Position numbers and translations under genes: made by a program. Shown here one piece after another: positions 1 through 8,971 of a stretch of 64,000 nt of DNA (position 1 is the stretch's first letter; each line of letters begins with the position of its first letter). The notes beneath the pieces were generated by a model. It had not been told where the DNA came from and did not search any database. It saw only the letters and a list, made by a program, of their open reading frames with translations. The DNA comes from Haemophilus sp. (GTDB lineage: Bacteria > Pseudomonadota > Gammaproteobacteria > Enterobacterales > Pasteurellaceae), in NCBI GenBank assembly GCA_019423025.1, contig JAHZCD010000002.1:254615-318614 (forward strand), in the 5' to 3' direction.

Positions 1-1197
1 GACGATATAAGAAAGATGAACAAGGCAATCCGTTTAGTCTTTATCGTTTAGAATCAGAACTGGCACTTTCTGAAACGGCGAATGCAGCGGGCGATGATAT
101 GCGTGTCGTACCGGGTTATGGTTTTACCTTAGAAGGGCATGCCAATTCAGCCTTCAATCAAGATTGGTTGGTGGTGCGTGTAGAGCATTTTGGTAAACAA
201 ACGGGTAGTTTAGATGAAGAAGCGGGAGAAGAAGGCAACCGCTATGAAAACACACTTTTCCTCATACCACATAACAAACCTTGGCGCAGTCCATTAAAAC
301 CTCGCCCGATTATTCGTGGTACACAAGTTGCCCATGTTACGGGCCCCGAAGGGGAAGAAATTTATTGTGATGAATGGGGAAGAGTCAAACTGCAATTCCC
401 TTGGGATAGATTAGGCAACTTTGATGAGCACAGCTCTTGTTGGGTGCGCGTGGTGCAAGGTTGGGCGGGCGCACAATATGGTAATATGATGATTCCGCGA
501 ATTGGCCATGAAGTGTTGGTGAAATTCCTCAATGGTGACCCGGACCAACCGATTGTGGTAGGGCGTACCTATCACAGTACCACCGAGCCCCCTTACGAGC
601 TTCCCAAACATAAAACTCGCATGACGATTAAATCCAAAACCCATAAAGGCAATGGTTTTAACGAATTGCGTTTTGAAGATGAAATGGGTCGTGAAGAAGT
701 CTTTATTCATGCAGAGAAAGACCTTAATCATATTGTGAAACATGATGAAACGACTCAAGTGGGGCATGACCGCACGGAGCAAGTAGGCCGCAATGAAACA
801 ATCCATATAGGCAATGACCGAATGGAAAGGGTTGGACAAGATGAAGACCTGACTATCAATCGAGACCAAATACGCAGTATTGGACGTAATCGAATCACGA
901 AAATAGAAAAAGACGATATTCTGAATGTGAATAATAACCGTCGAGTCAATGTCCATGCTGATAGCCTTATCAAAGTCGGACAAGACTTAAATATTGAGAT
1001 TGCCCAAAATGGCAGCTGGGTTGCGGGTGAGCTTTTTGAACAAGTTTGTGAACTGTTTGATTTAGAAGGTTATGACGAAGTTCATATTCAAGGCCCTGCT
1101 GGTGAAATCGTGTTAAACCAAGAAGGGATTACGCTGATTGGGGATGTGTATGTTGAGGGACCACTTACGGAAGATGCGGGGGCGGCAGATGGGGTGA
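1..1197 (+). repeat. Long direct repeat shared with second vgrG (9724-10920)
   Basis: The first 1.2 kb of the window repeats 9724-10920 at a constant offset of 9723 bases with only scattered substitutions. It covers the VgrG OB and beta-helix regions. The repeat stops where the two VgrG tails diverge, so it is a natural substrate for recombination or gene conversion between the two loci. Confidence 0.9.
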
Positions 1198-1568
1198 CAC
1201 GTTTCGAAACAGAAAACCATACACCAAATTCACCTTTAATGCAGATACAATTTTTCTTATCTCCACACTCTGAACAGCCACTAATTGGTATGCCTTATAC
1301 GTTATATGCAGATGGGAAAGAAATCGGAAAGGGTATGACGGATGATAAGGGTGAGATTGAAATTACACATGAAGAAAATGTAGAAAAATATGAAGTCAAA
1401 TTTATTAATGGGATTCATTATGAAATTCCGATGATTGAGGAGTTTGTCAATGATTCGGATAAGGACGAGATAATGAGTCATGGCTTCTATTTAGATCCAG
1501 AAAAAAATATAAAAGAAGCGCTTGAAGAAGCCAAGAACTACGCAAAATTAATTGGAAAACTAGTGTAA
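1..1568 (+). CDS. vgrG: VgrG spike protein with TTR-like C-terminal extension (5' end outside window)
   Basis: This is the C-terminal two thirds of a T6SS VgrG protein, the trimeric spike tip that carries effectors. The frame is open from base 3 and continues beyond the left edge, so the ATG at 99 is internal. The sequence shows the gp5-like OB region and then the repetitive beta-helix region with serial VGxxRxExVG-type repeats. Up to about base 1197 it is almost identical to the second vgrG (9724-10920). After that it diverges into about 120 residues beginning near TRFETENHTP that resemble a transthyretin-like beta domain. In enteroaggregative E. coli such a VgrG extension binds a Tle phospholipase. 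The phospholipase D gene starts 15 bases downstream, so this tail probably recruits it (inference). Confidence 0.93.
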   Translation, partial: RYKKDEQGNPFSLYRLESELALSETANAAGDDMRVVPGYGFTLEGHANSAFNQDWLVVRVEHFGKQTGSLDEEAGEEGNRYENTLFLIPHNKPWRSPLKPRPIIRGTQVAHVTGPEGEEIYCDEWGRVKLQFPWDRLGNFDEHSSCWVRVVQGWAGAQYGNMMIPRIGHEVLVKFLNGDPDQPIVVGRTYHSTTEPPYELPKHKTRMTIKSKTHKGNGFNELRFEDEMGREEVFIHAEKDLNHIVKHDETTQVGHDRTEQVGRNETIHIGNDRMERVGQDEDLTINRDQIRSIGRNRITKIEKDDILNVNNNRRVNVHADSLIKVGQDLNIEIAQNGSWVAGELFEQVCELFDLEGYDEVHIQGPAGEIVLNQEGITLIGDVYVEGPLTEDAGAADGVTRFETENHTPNSPLMQIQFFLSPHSEQPLIGMPYTLYADGKEIGKGMTDDKGEIEITHEENVEKYEVKFINGIHYEIPMIEEFVNDSDKDEIMSHGFYLDPEKNIKEALEEAKNYAKLIGKLV

Positions 1569-1582
1569 GAAAGGGTTATAGA

Positions 1583-3652
1583 ATGACTGATGTAACAAAA
1601 AAGCCTATTCAAATTCCAGCTTCCAAATATATGCCAAAGGCAAAAGTTGGATTGAGTTGGTTTTTATATGAGGAAGATAAAAAAGAGTTTGAACCTAGCA
1701 TGTCAGATGCACATAGTAAGCCAGTTCCAGCCACATTCAGGGCATTAATTAATGGAGAGGAAGCTTTTGGGGCTATCTATGACAAAATAGAGAATGCAAG
1801 TTCTTCCATAGATATTGCAATTTGGGGCTTTCAGCCTTCTATGTACTTTAAACGAAAAAAAGACGGTAAATTTTTACGAATAGGTGATCTTCTTATTAAG
1901 ATGGCCTTAAACAATGTAAAAGTAAGACTTCTTGTTTGGAGTATGTGGGGTGATGTGCAAACAACCTCCGAAGATGCTGCAAATTTGGGGAATAAACATT
2001 ATATTGGTTATGGTCGAGCTGCGAAGGAAATTTCTCAGGAACAAATGGAATATGATGCTTATTGGTATGAAGCAATTAGAGGGGAGTTTCATACAACATT
2101 TGATAGGATTCGTAATTCGCCAGATGGAGATAGTGAGAAACTTGATAAAATTGCATCTGAATTAGAAGAGAAATATAAAGCAAGATTTCCTTATTTATGG
2201 AAAATTTCAAAAGATCAAGAACGCTTAAAAAAAATTCAGTATAAAAACAGACGGGTAACGTTATTTAACGATATAACAAATGGAGGATATTCTGATAAGA
2301 ATTTACCCTGGCTTGCTGAATTAGCATTGAGTGCGGCATCTACACACCATCAAAAAATGGTTTTAATTGACTATAAAAAGCCCGAACAAGCAGTTGGTTT
2401 TGTGATGGAGCACAATATGTTGGATAACTATTGGGATCGTAGTACTCATATCTACGGAAATTTAGAGGCTGCTAATGCAGGGAAAAATGTTAATACGCCC
2501 CTACAAGATGTATCAAGTATTGTAACTGGGGAAGTACTATGGGATTTAAATTATAACTTTTGTCAATCTTGGGATAGAGATGGTTTTTTCGATAATCGAG
2601 GATACTATGATTCGAGCGAAAATTTAACTCAAGATAGAAAAGGCATTCAGCGTAGTAGTTTTAAACCTAACCCCAATATGGGAATGGACGGAATGACATT
2701 ACAGGCTCAGATAGTACGTACCTACGATAAACCTAGAGTGAAGGATATTATGAAAGTTTATTTAAAAAATATCCAACAAACAACGAGTTATATCTATACT
2801 GAAAATCAATATTTCCGTTGGCCTGTATTAGCTGAAGAGTTTTTATCTCATTGGAAAAACATGAGAAAAGGCAGACCTGGTCCCATTCATTGGTTTGTTG
2901 TTACAAATTCATCGGACAGTGGTATCGGTTCAGGTACATTTACTACTAATAATATGTTGAAATTGTTAGGACGTCAGGATGTGATGCCGAATGTGGCTAG
3001 AAACGTAAACTTAGAAGAGTTAGAGACAGAAAAATCTAGAATAGCTTTATCCAATCCCAAAGGGACTTTGGGGGTTCCAGGACCATTGGATGAAACGAGA
3101 AAAGCTAGGATAAAGGCGCTAGATGCCGAGATTGAGTCTCGTAAAAAAGACTTAGAGAACGAAAAACAAAAGATCAAAAAAGGTGATATTGCTGAACCGG
3201 AAGAAGATCGTCAATTTACGCAAAAATTAGGTTATGAATTAAAAGACACACCGGGTATCAAAGCGCATATTTGCACTTTGGTGGCAGATAATGCTTGGCA
3301 GGAAGTGTATGTGCATTCGAAAGTGACGATTATGGATGACACCTTTACCATTATTAGCTCGGCAAACTTGAATACGCGCAGTATGGAAAAAGATACCGAA
3401 TTGGGCATTATTTTACAAACAGGCGAGGTCGCACGTGATTTACGCAAACGGTTATGGAGTTTGCATACCAAGAAAAATGCTGCAGCCAATCCGGATGGGA
3501 TGCATGATTATAATGTGGCAGAAGAGGCATTTGATGTATGGGGACAGTTAATGCAAAAAAATCGAGAGGCAAAGGTATCAGGAAATATAAAACCGCTTTA
3601 TCCCTTACGTCAATTTTTTAGACCTAATCCGACGGTTTCAAGGAAAGATTGA
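1583..3652 (+). CDS. T6SS phospholipase D effector (Tle5 family)
   Basis: The 689-residue protein carries both HxKxxxxD motifs of the phospholipase D superfamily: HQKMVLID starting at residue 256 and HSKVTIMD starting at residue 578, the latter followed by SSANLNTRSM. Two such half-sites form one active site that cleaves phosphodiesters of phospholipids such as phosphatidylethanolamine. Tle5 effectors act on the target cell's membranes from the periplasm. There is no signal peptide, as expected for T6SS cargo. The gene lies 15 bases after vgrG and its stop overlaps the start of the first Sel1-like immunity gene. About 190 bases near 3240-3530 are GC-richer than the rest, which hints at mosaic origin. 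The family call is firm; substrate is inferred from the family. Confidence 0.92.
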   Translation: MTDVTKKPIQIPASKYMPKAKVGLSWFLYEEDKKEFEPSMSDAHSKPVPATFRALINGEEAFGAIYDKIENASSSIDIAIWGFQPSMYFKRKKDGKFLRIGDLLIKMALNNVKVRLLVWSMWGDVQTTSEDAANLGNKHYIGYGRAAKEISQEQMEYDAYWYEAIRGEFHTTFDRIRNSPDGDSEKLDKIASELEEKYKARFPYLWKISKDQERLKKIQYKNRRVTLFNDITNGGYSDKNLPWLAELALSAASTHHQKMVLIDYKKPEQAVGFVMEHNMLDNYWDRSTHIYGNLEAANAGKNVNTPLQDVSSIVTGEVLWDLNYNFCQSWDRDGFFDNRGYYDSSENLTQDRKGIQRSSFKPNPNMGMDGMTLQAQIVRTYDKPRVKDIMKVYLKNIQQTTSYIYTENQYFRWPVLAEEFLSHWKNMRKGRPGPIHWFVVTNSSDSGIGSGTFTTNNMLKLLGRQDVMPNVARNVNLEELETEKSRIALSNPKGTLGVPGPLDETRKARIKALDAEIESRKKDLENEKQKIKKGDIAEPEEDRQFTQKLGYELKDTPGIKAHICTLVADNAWQEVYVHSKVTIMDDTFTIISSANLNTRSMEKDTELGIILQTGEVARDLRKRLWSLHTKKNAAANPDGMHDYNVAEEAFDVWGQLMQKNREAKVSGNIKPLYPLRQFFRPNPTVSRKD

Positions 3653-4824
3653 TGAAAAAATGTTTTAAAATTTTACTGGTTTTATTGTTAGCTAGCATTA
3701 TTGGGCTGTTCTTTTTATATCGCTATTTAGAATGTAACCCAATATTTCTGGGAGGAGGGCCTTCTGGTCCGCGCCCTGAGCGCTGCGATATAAAGGAAAA
3801 AGAACAACAAAGGAAAACACAAATGGCACAATTAGAACAGTTGGCAGCATTGGAATTTACGTGTAAAAAAGAAGTTCAACCGCCACTTTCGGAAGAAACT
3901 CAACAATTATATAACTATGCCCTTTATCATGACTTACATAATATGTGGACCGGTGAAAAAGGCGATGATGTGTGGAATGGCTTAGCCCGTTATTACCGCA
4001 TTGCTGCGGCTAATGGCGATTATAAAGCCAATGTGCGGTTGCAATATCTGTTAAACACCGGGCGGATTAGCACTGATATGCCGCAAACGGAAGTGCATAA
4101 TCTCAACGAAGAACTGGCAAAACAATTGCCGGCGACAGCCTACTATAATCTATATGGTTATTTGGATGAAGGTTACGGTGTACGTACCGAAGAGGGTGGC
4201 AAATATGCTTATTTGAGAAAAGCAGCGGATTTAGGAAGTCGAGAAGCACAATATACAGTGGCTGAAATGCTGGCGGACATAGAAGATAGTGAGGAAACTC
4301 AAGATGCCTTCAAGTATCGCTTAGAGTTAGTTAAGCAGTTACGAACTTGTGCATCTGAACAGGGCGTTGGTAATGCATCCTCTAATTTAGGTGCAAACCT
4401 TGAATTAGCTAAAAAATATTCGGAAGCTGTAAAGAGTTATCATCAGGGTGTAAAAAATGGCGATACGATATCTGCATTAGCACTTTCTCTCGGTTTTAAT
4501 CGAGAAACAACTAGGGATTCTTTTAATTTTCTTGATGTCCATCCTGATGATGAGCGAGCAAAACGTTATAGCGTGATTCGTTCATACCTATCACGCTATG
4601 ATTACCTCCAACCCAAAGTCCCCGACCTAGACGAAATTGTGCCATTGCCTCCGGCAAAATTACCGAAATGGGACGGTAAAATCGCCTTCCAGCGTTGGTA
4701 TGAAGGGGAAGCCCCGCCTAAACCGAGTGAGGCACTGATGCAGAAACTGGCGAATCAGGCAGGACTTCGGGTGGATACCGGGTTGGATTTAGAAACGGGT
4801 TTACCAAGAGAAGTGAAAAAATAA
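3652..4824 (+). CDS. Tli5-like immunity protein, Sel1-type repeats, membrane-anchored (copy 1)
   Basis: This is the probable immunity protein for the upstream phospholipase D. I chose the ATG at 3652, which shares its A with the effector's TGA stop and gives 390 residues, the same length as copy 2. An N-terminal hydrophobic helix (residues 5-23) anchors the protein, so the rest should face the periplasm. There is no convincing lipobox before the Cys of YLECNP. Central helical repeats (KANVRLQYLL, KYAYLRKAADLGSREAQYTVAEML) match Sel1/TPR-like repeats, which are common in immunity proteins of Tle5 effectors. Residues 27-220 are almost identical to copy 2, while 225-290 differ. That pattern suggests duplication followed by divergence of one surface. 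Confidence 0.85.
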   Translation: MKKCFKILLVLLLASIIGLFFLYRYLECNPIFLGGGPSGPRPERCDIKEKEQQRKTQMAQLEQLAALEFTCKKEVQPPLSEETQQLYNYALYHDLHNMWTGEKGDDVWNGLARYYRIAAANGDYKANVRLQYLLNTGRISTDMPQTEVHNLNEELAKQLPATAYYNLYGYLDEGYGVRTEEGGKYAYLRKAADLGSREAQYTVAEMLADIEDSEETQDAFKYRLELVKQLRTCASEQGVGNASSNLGANLELAKKYSEAVKSYHQGVKNGDTISALALSLGFNRETTRDSFNFLDVHPDDERAKRYSVIRSYLSRYDYLQPKVPDLDEIVPLPPAKLPKWDGKIAFQRWYEGEAPPKPSEALMQKLANQAGLRVDTGLDLETGLPREVKK

Positions 4825-4835
4825 CAAAAATTTCG

Positions 4836-4869
4836 ACCGCACTTTAGATTGTAAAGTGCGGTTTTATTT
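4836..4869 (+). terminator. Terminator built from inverted uptake signals
   Basis: ACCGCACTTTA and TAAAGTGCGGT form an 11-bp stem around a 5-base loop, followed by TTTATTT. The arms are inverted copies of the Haemophilus uptake signal core. Confidence 0.8.
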
Positions 4870-4897
4870 GGGCGTGTTGTTCTAATAGGGTTACATA

Positions 4898-6070
4898 ATG
4901 AAAAAGTGTTTAAAAATTTTATTCATATTAGTGATTGCGGCAATCATCGGCTTGTTTTGTCTGTATCGCTATTTAGAATGTAACCCAATATTTCTGGGAG
5001 GGGGACCTTCTGGTCCGCGCCCTGAGCGCTGCGATATAAAGGAAAAAGAACAACAAAGGAAAACACAAATGGCACAATTAGAACAGTTGGCAGCATTGGA
5101 ATTTACGTGTAAAAAAGAAGTTCAACCGCCACTTTCGGAAGAAACTCAACAATTATATAACTATGCCCTTTATCATGACTTACATAATATGTGGACGGGA
5201 GATAAGGGGGATGATGTATGGAACGGGTTAGCCCGTTATTATCGCATTGCTGCCGCTAATGGCGATTATAAAGCTAATGTGCGGTTGCAATATCTGTTAA
5301 ACACCGGGCGCATTAGCACCGATATGCCACAAACGGAAGTGCATAATCTCAATGAAGAACTGGCAAAGCAACTGCCGGCGACGGCGTACTATAATCTGTA
5401 TGGTTATTTGGATGTGGGTTATGGTGTACGTACCGAAGAGGGTGGCAAATATGCTTATTTGAGAAAAGCGGCAGATTTAGGAAGTCGGGAAGCACAATAT
5501 ACAGTGGCTGAAATGCTGGCGGACATAGAAGATAGTGAGGAGACTGAAGAAGCTTTTAAATATCGTTTAAAGCTTGTTAAGCAGTTGCGGACTTGTGCAT
5601 CGGAACAAGGACTGGGTGAAGTATCAAGTAATTTGGGAATATCTCTTCAGATGGATAAAAAATATCAGGAAGCACTGAAGGTTTTCCATCAAGGTGTTAA
5701 AAATGGGGATTCTATATCTGCATTAGTGCTTTCTCATGCTTTTGAAAGCGGGGTGCAAGCAGATAATCTTAATTTCCTTGATGTTTCTCCTGACGATGAG
5801 CGTGTAAAACGTTATCACATGATCAGTTCATATTTATCACGTTATGACTATCTCCAACCCAAAGTCCCCGACCTAGACGAAATTGTACCGTTACCCCCGG
5901 CAAAATTACCGAAATGGGATGGTAAAATCGCCTTCCAGCGTTGGTTTGAAGGGGGAGCACCACCAAAACCGAGTGAGGCACTGATGCAGAAATTGGCGAA
6001 TCAGGCAGGACTTCGGGTGGATAATGGACTGGATTTAGAAACCAATTTACCGAAATCCGTAAAAAAATAA
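4898..6070 (+). CDS. Tli5-like immunity protein, Sel1-type repeats, membrane-anchored (copy 2)
   Basis: This is a 390-residue tandem paralogue of the preceding gene with the same layout: a cytoplasmic stub, a transmembrane helix (residues about 5-23), the CNPIFLGGGP segment, Sel1-like helical repeats and a conserved C-terminus around LPKWDGKIAFQRW. Differences are concentrated at residues 215-295 (for example EVSSNLGISLQ against NASSNLGANLE in copy 1). The leader before its ATG (TTGTTCTAATAGGGTTAC) recurs before the hybrid pseudogene at 6142 and before the remnant near 21990. It may protect against the same phospholipase or against a variant no longer encoded here. Confidence 0.85.
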   Translation: MKKCLKILFILVIAAIIGLFCLYRYLECNPIFLGGGPSGPRPERCDIKEKEQQRKTQMAQLEQLAALEFTCKKEVQPPLSEETQQLYNYALYHDLHNMWTGDKGDDVWNGLARYYRIAAANGDYKANVRLQYLLNTGRISTDMPQTEVHNLNEELAKQLPATAYYNLYGYLDVGYGVRTEEGGKYAYLRKAADLGSREAQYTVAEMLADIEDSEETEEAFKYRLKLVKQLRTCASEQGLGEVSSNLGISLQMDKKYQEALKVFHQGVKNGDSISALVLSHAFESGVQADNLNFLDVSPDDERVKRYHMISSYLSRYDYLQPKVPDLDEIVPLPPAKLPKWDGKIAFQRWFEGGAPPKPSEALMQKLANQAGLRVDNGLDLETNLPKSVKK

Positions 6071-6080
6071 TAAAATATTG

Positions 6081-6115
6081 ACCGCACTTTAAATATTTAA
6101 AGTGCGGTTTTATTT
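6081..6115 (+). terminator. USS-palindrome terminator
   Basis: A perfect 28-base palindrome (6081-6108) with arms ACCGCACTTTAAAT and ATTTAAAGTGCGGT, followed by a T-rich run. Confidence 0.8.
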
Positions 6116-6141
6116 GAGATGTTGTTCTAATAGGGTGACCT

Positions 6142-6736
6142 ATGAAAAAATGTTTTAAAATTTTACTTATTTTATTAAAAGGATATGGAGAAAGTGTCGG
6201 CGAAAGTTTTTTAGATGATAATAAAGTTAGAATAGCCAAAGAAAAGAAACGTGCCGTTGGTTCTGGAGCATAGTTTTGGAAAAAAAGAGGTCTTAATGAA
6301 TATGCAATTAATAATGATTTAATTACCGTTAGTGCTTTAATTAATGGAGGATATAATCATTTTGATGAGAGGGCAAGATATTACAGACTATCAATTAACG
6401 CTTTAAATGTCAGATTCTGTGAGAATACTGATAATAAAATATTATCAATGCTAGATAATTGTCTCCCTTTTGAAGATAGTGAAATTTATCATAATTCAAA
6501 GTTTATTGGGGAATGTTTTGGGTGGGGGCTCTGGAATGATCCAGGGTTGTCTAAGGCTGGAGAATCTAAGAGCTCAGAGGAGGCGAAGAAAGGATATATA
6601 CGATTTTTAGAGATGGCAGAAAATAAGAGTTACCCATTTGGTTATAATAAAAAGAAAAATAAGGAAAAAAGTAGATACGGATATAGTGGAACCTAAGGCA
6701 GTTAATTTTGCAAAAGATAGGTTAGGAAAGTTATGA
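6142..6736 (+). pseudogene. Hybrid orphan: Tli5 signal anchor fused to a GH19-type effector tail
   Basis: The frame opens with MKKCFKILLILLK, matching the start of the Sel1-like immunity genes. It then switches in frame to a sequence with GH19 hydrolase features: FWKKRGLNEYAINND followed by the ALINGGYN motif. An in-frame TAG at 6271-6273 sits just before FW, where an aromatic residue is usual. Near 6660, in an A-rich run, a second frame takes over and ends at the TGA at 6734-6736, which overlaps the ATG of the next gene (6733). The end is therefore that of an effector whose immunity gene follows. With one stop and one frameshift, no intact toxin is made. It is most likely a recombination scar of a displaced peptidoglycan-hydrolase effector. 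Confidence 0.7.
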
Positions 6737-7128
6737 AAAATAAAATAATGCTAGTGTTTTTTTTATTATTGTCTAATGATGTTTATGCTGAGAATTTTTG
6801 CTTTTCTATTTATAAATCTAATAGGGTGCTAATGGTTTCAGCTGATAGGGATTACTTATTTTACTACCCTATAAATAAAAAAATAAATCTAGAGATTAAA
6901 AATAGAGAGATTTTTGATGACGGAGGTGAGAGTGGAAAAGTTACATTTTCGGAGAGTTATTACGAAATGATTGATGGAAAGAAAAAAGGGGTATATACCT
7001 TTATAACTCAAAGTGGGAAAATTGAAAGTGCAAGTTATCTTAATTTTTCTAGTAAAAAAGAAATAGATTTTCAAAGGATATTTGGTTCTAATTATAAAGA
7101 TCCTAATATTGTCAATAATTGTTATTAA
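6733..7128 (+). CDS. Putative periplasmic immunity protein (orphan)
   Basis: This 131-residue protein has a clear signal peptide (KNKIMLVFFLLLSNDVYAEN, cleavage near VYA-EN). I recognise no family. The mature part is short, beta-rich and has two Cys residues (near residues 23 and 130) that could pair in the periplasm. Its ATG overlaps the stop of the orphan effector tail by ATGA, the spacing of an effector and immunity pair. The role is inferred from position and export signal only. Confidence 0.6.
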   Translation: MKNKIMLVFFLLLSNDVYAENFCFSIYKSNRVLMVSADRDYLFYYPINKKINLEIKNREIFDDGGESGKVTFSESYYEMIDGKKKGVYTFITQSGKIESASYLNFSSKKEIDFQRIFGSNYKDPNIVNNCY

Positions 7129-7189
7129 TTATATTTTACTATGATTTAATAACAAGATAAAAATGCTTGTTAAATAATTTTTAGTTTAT

Positions 7190-7876
7190 ATGAAAAAATT
7201 ATTTTTATTAACTTTGCTAGTTGGTTTTTCTAAAGTTTCTTATTCGTCATGTTTTAATGATAAAGAATATAAATTAATATCAAATTACTTAACTAATGGT
7301 AATGATGATTATTATGAAAGTTCTCCTTATAATGTGATTTATAATATAGCAGATTGTAAAAATAAATCAGCTTTATCAGAACTTGTATGTGATAATTCGC
7401 AATTAAAAAAATCGTTGCTTTTATTATCTATGGGAGAGATATACGCCTACGAAAATGCGACTCATACACCTGTAGAGGATTATTCTACTTATAATGATGC
7501 TTTAAAAAGTTGGTTAAATGATCTTATTAGTAAGGAAGATAACAAGAAAACCGCCTTACGTAAATTATGCTATATAATTAAAACTAAATTGTCTGACGAC
7601 TTTGGGGAGGGGTTTTATTATGCTCCTAAAGTACATGAGATTATTTCAAGTAAGACGAATAAAAATGGTGTTGTAATCGATTCTCTAAGTAGGGTTATTT
7701 ATTTAGGAAAATCTTGCGATGCGGTTGTATTAGGAGAAGAAAAGGTTAAGAGCATATGGTATAAGGATGGAGAACAATTTGTTATTGTTCATAAAGATAA
7801 TGATGGTCTTTTGCAAGAGGATTACCGATTTTATCTTGATGACAAGGTGGCTAAATTAAACTGTGATAAACCTTAG
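7190..7876 (+). CDS. Putative periplasmic immunity protein, LprI/DUF1311-like
   Basis: A 228-residue exported protein with signal peptide KKLFLLTLLVGFSKVSYSS. The segment with DCKNKSALSELVCDN, a leucine-rich stretch and then YAYENA resembles the cysteine-containing first half of LprI/DUF1311 domains, some of which bind lysozyme. Several further Cys residues suggest disulphides. No effector remnant abuts its start: only about 60 AT-rich bases separate it from 7128. A periplasmic lysozyme-inhibitor-like role would fit the neighbouring wall-hydrolase effectors. The domain match is by eye and weak. Confidence 0.55.
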   Translation: MKKLFLLTLLVGFSKVSYSSCFNDKEYKLISNYLTNGNDDYYESSPYNVIYNIADCKNKSALSELVCDNSQLKKSLLLLSMGEIYAYENATHTPVEDYSTYNDALKSWLNDLISKEDNKKTALRKLCYIIKTKLSDDFGEGFYYAPKVHEIISSKTNKNGVVIDSLSRVIYLGKSCDAVVLGEEKVKSIWYKDGEQFVIVHKDNDGLLQEDYRFYLDDKVAKLNCDKP

Positions 7877-7889
7877 GAATAAATTATTT

Positions 7890-7925
7890 AACCGTGCTGA
7901 CTTTGAGGCGCGGTTATTTTTTATT
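7890..7925 (+). terminator. Imperfect USS-like terminator
   Basis: AACCGTGC and GCGCGGTT can pair, with one G-U, around a 10-base loop, followed by ATTTTTTATT. It appears to be a degenerate version of the uptake-signal hairpins at neighbouring module ends. Confidence 0.55.
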
Positions 7926-8053
7926 CTTTAAAATTAAATGATTATAATTCAAGCTGTCTGTAGTTAGTCTTTGTTATGTTTAAATTAGGCAGTAAGCAAT
8001 ATATTTTAGTACTGATATTCAAAGAAGTATAGTGCGTTTTGAGTTACACATGA
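7926..8053. other. Spacer, no gene seen
   Basis: AT-rich spacer between the 7190-7876 immunity gene and the next orphan tail. I see no open frame or RNA-like structure in it. Confidence 0.4.
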
Positions 8054-8233
8054 ATGCGATGGGATAACATACATTATGAAAAATGGAAAAATTCGGTCAA
8101 TACTCTTTTAGGACAAGGAAAATTCTTGGCGCCTCAAAAGAAAATGCCTCCAGATAATTATAAAAATAAAGAGAAAATGAGATTAAAATCTACAGCAGTC
8201 TATAATGGTACAATTTTGGGTAGTTCAAAATGA
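8054..8233 (+). pseudogene. Orphan effector C-terminal tail (59 codons)
   Basis: A short open frame begins MRWDNIHYEKWKN and ends ILGSSK; its TGA overlaps the ATG of the next gene (ATGA at 8230). It has no effector N-terminus or signal peptide. Position and overlap suggest the last part of a toxin whose front was lost, kept together with its immunity gene. Too little remains to name a toxin family. Confidence 0.5.
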
Positions 8234-8826
8234 GAAAATATATGTTTTTAATAATGGCTATCTTTTCTGTTAATGTTTTTGCGGGCGTTATAACTGAGAA
8301 GGAGTTGAATTCCGATGAAAGTTTTGAATATATATATCGAGTAAATAAATATGATATATTCAAATGTAAGAATGGAGATTGTGATTTAATTTATAATAAT
8401 TCAAATAATTATTGTCAAAATTTATCTTCATTGCAGGATGAATTAGAGGCTGATATTCGAGCAAGATGGATTTGTCCTAAGGTATATGCATTTAGTGAAT
8501 TATATAAGAAATATAAAATTAGATTAGGTGATGATCCAGTTTTTTCTGATTATATCCTTAATCTATATCGAATTATGGAAAATAGTAACTATTCAATATT
8601 AGAAAATAATATTAGAATAGATAATTTTTCACTACAGGTAGGTATGTCTCCAGATGCGTTTTTTATTCCTGCTGATGTTAATGATGTGATTAAATCAGTT
8701 GTTATAAAGTTTGATAAACAAGGTTTTGTTACTGAGGAATATTATGTCATGGAGAATGGGGATAATATTTTTAGGAGTTATAAATATAAGGATTCAAGAG
8801 TTATAGAGATAGCTACAAAAAAATAA
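8230..8826 (+). CDS. Putative periplasmic immunity protein (orphan)
   Basis: A 198-residue protein with signal peptide RKYMFLIMAIFSVNVFAGV (cleavage near VFA-GV). I recognise no family. The mature region has Cys pairs (KCKNGDC, YCQNL, RWICP) and a C-terminal beta-like section (KSVVIKFDKQGFVTEEYYV). It lacks the shared SH3-like tail of the immunity genes further right. The start overlaps the orphan effector tail, which supports an immunity role. Confidence 0.6.
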   Translation: MRKYMFLIMAIFSVNVFAGVITEKELNSDESFEYIYRVNKYDIFKCKNGDCDLIYNNSNNYCQNLSSLQDELEADIRARWICPKVYAFSELYKKYKIRLGDDPVFSDYILNLYRIMENSNYSILENNIRIDNFSLQVGMSPDAFFIPADVNDVIKSVVIKFDKQGFVTEEYYVMENGDNIFRSYKYKDSRVIEIATKK

Positions 8827-8971
8827 ATAATAGGAAGGTAATTTACAAGTCCATTTCATATTTTAATTATGATTGATTCTATTAATATATAAGTGTAAAT
8901 GCGTGATTTAAGTAATATTAAATATCTTATTTATTATAAATAAAGTGTGGTTGATTTTTTTGTTCTTTTAA

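Noticed and set aside
99..101. ATG 99 as the start of the first vgrG
   Set aside because: The frame is open to the window edge and matches the second vgrG codon by codon before this ATG, so it is internal.
411..983. Minus-strand open frame of 190 codons (also at 10134-10706)
   Set aside because: It lies wholly inside the vgrG repeat, appears twice only because the DNA is duplicated, and has no family features. The plus-strand VgrG explains the region.
5823..6239. Minus-strand frame of 138 codons
   Set aside because: It is the complement of the Sel1-type gene end and the USS palindrome; no protein-like features.
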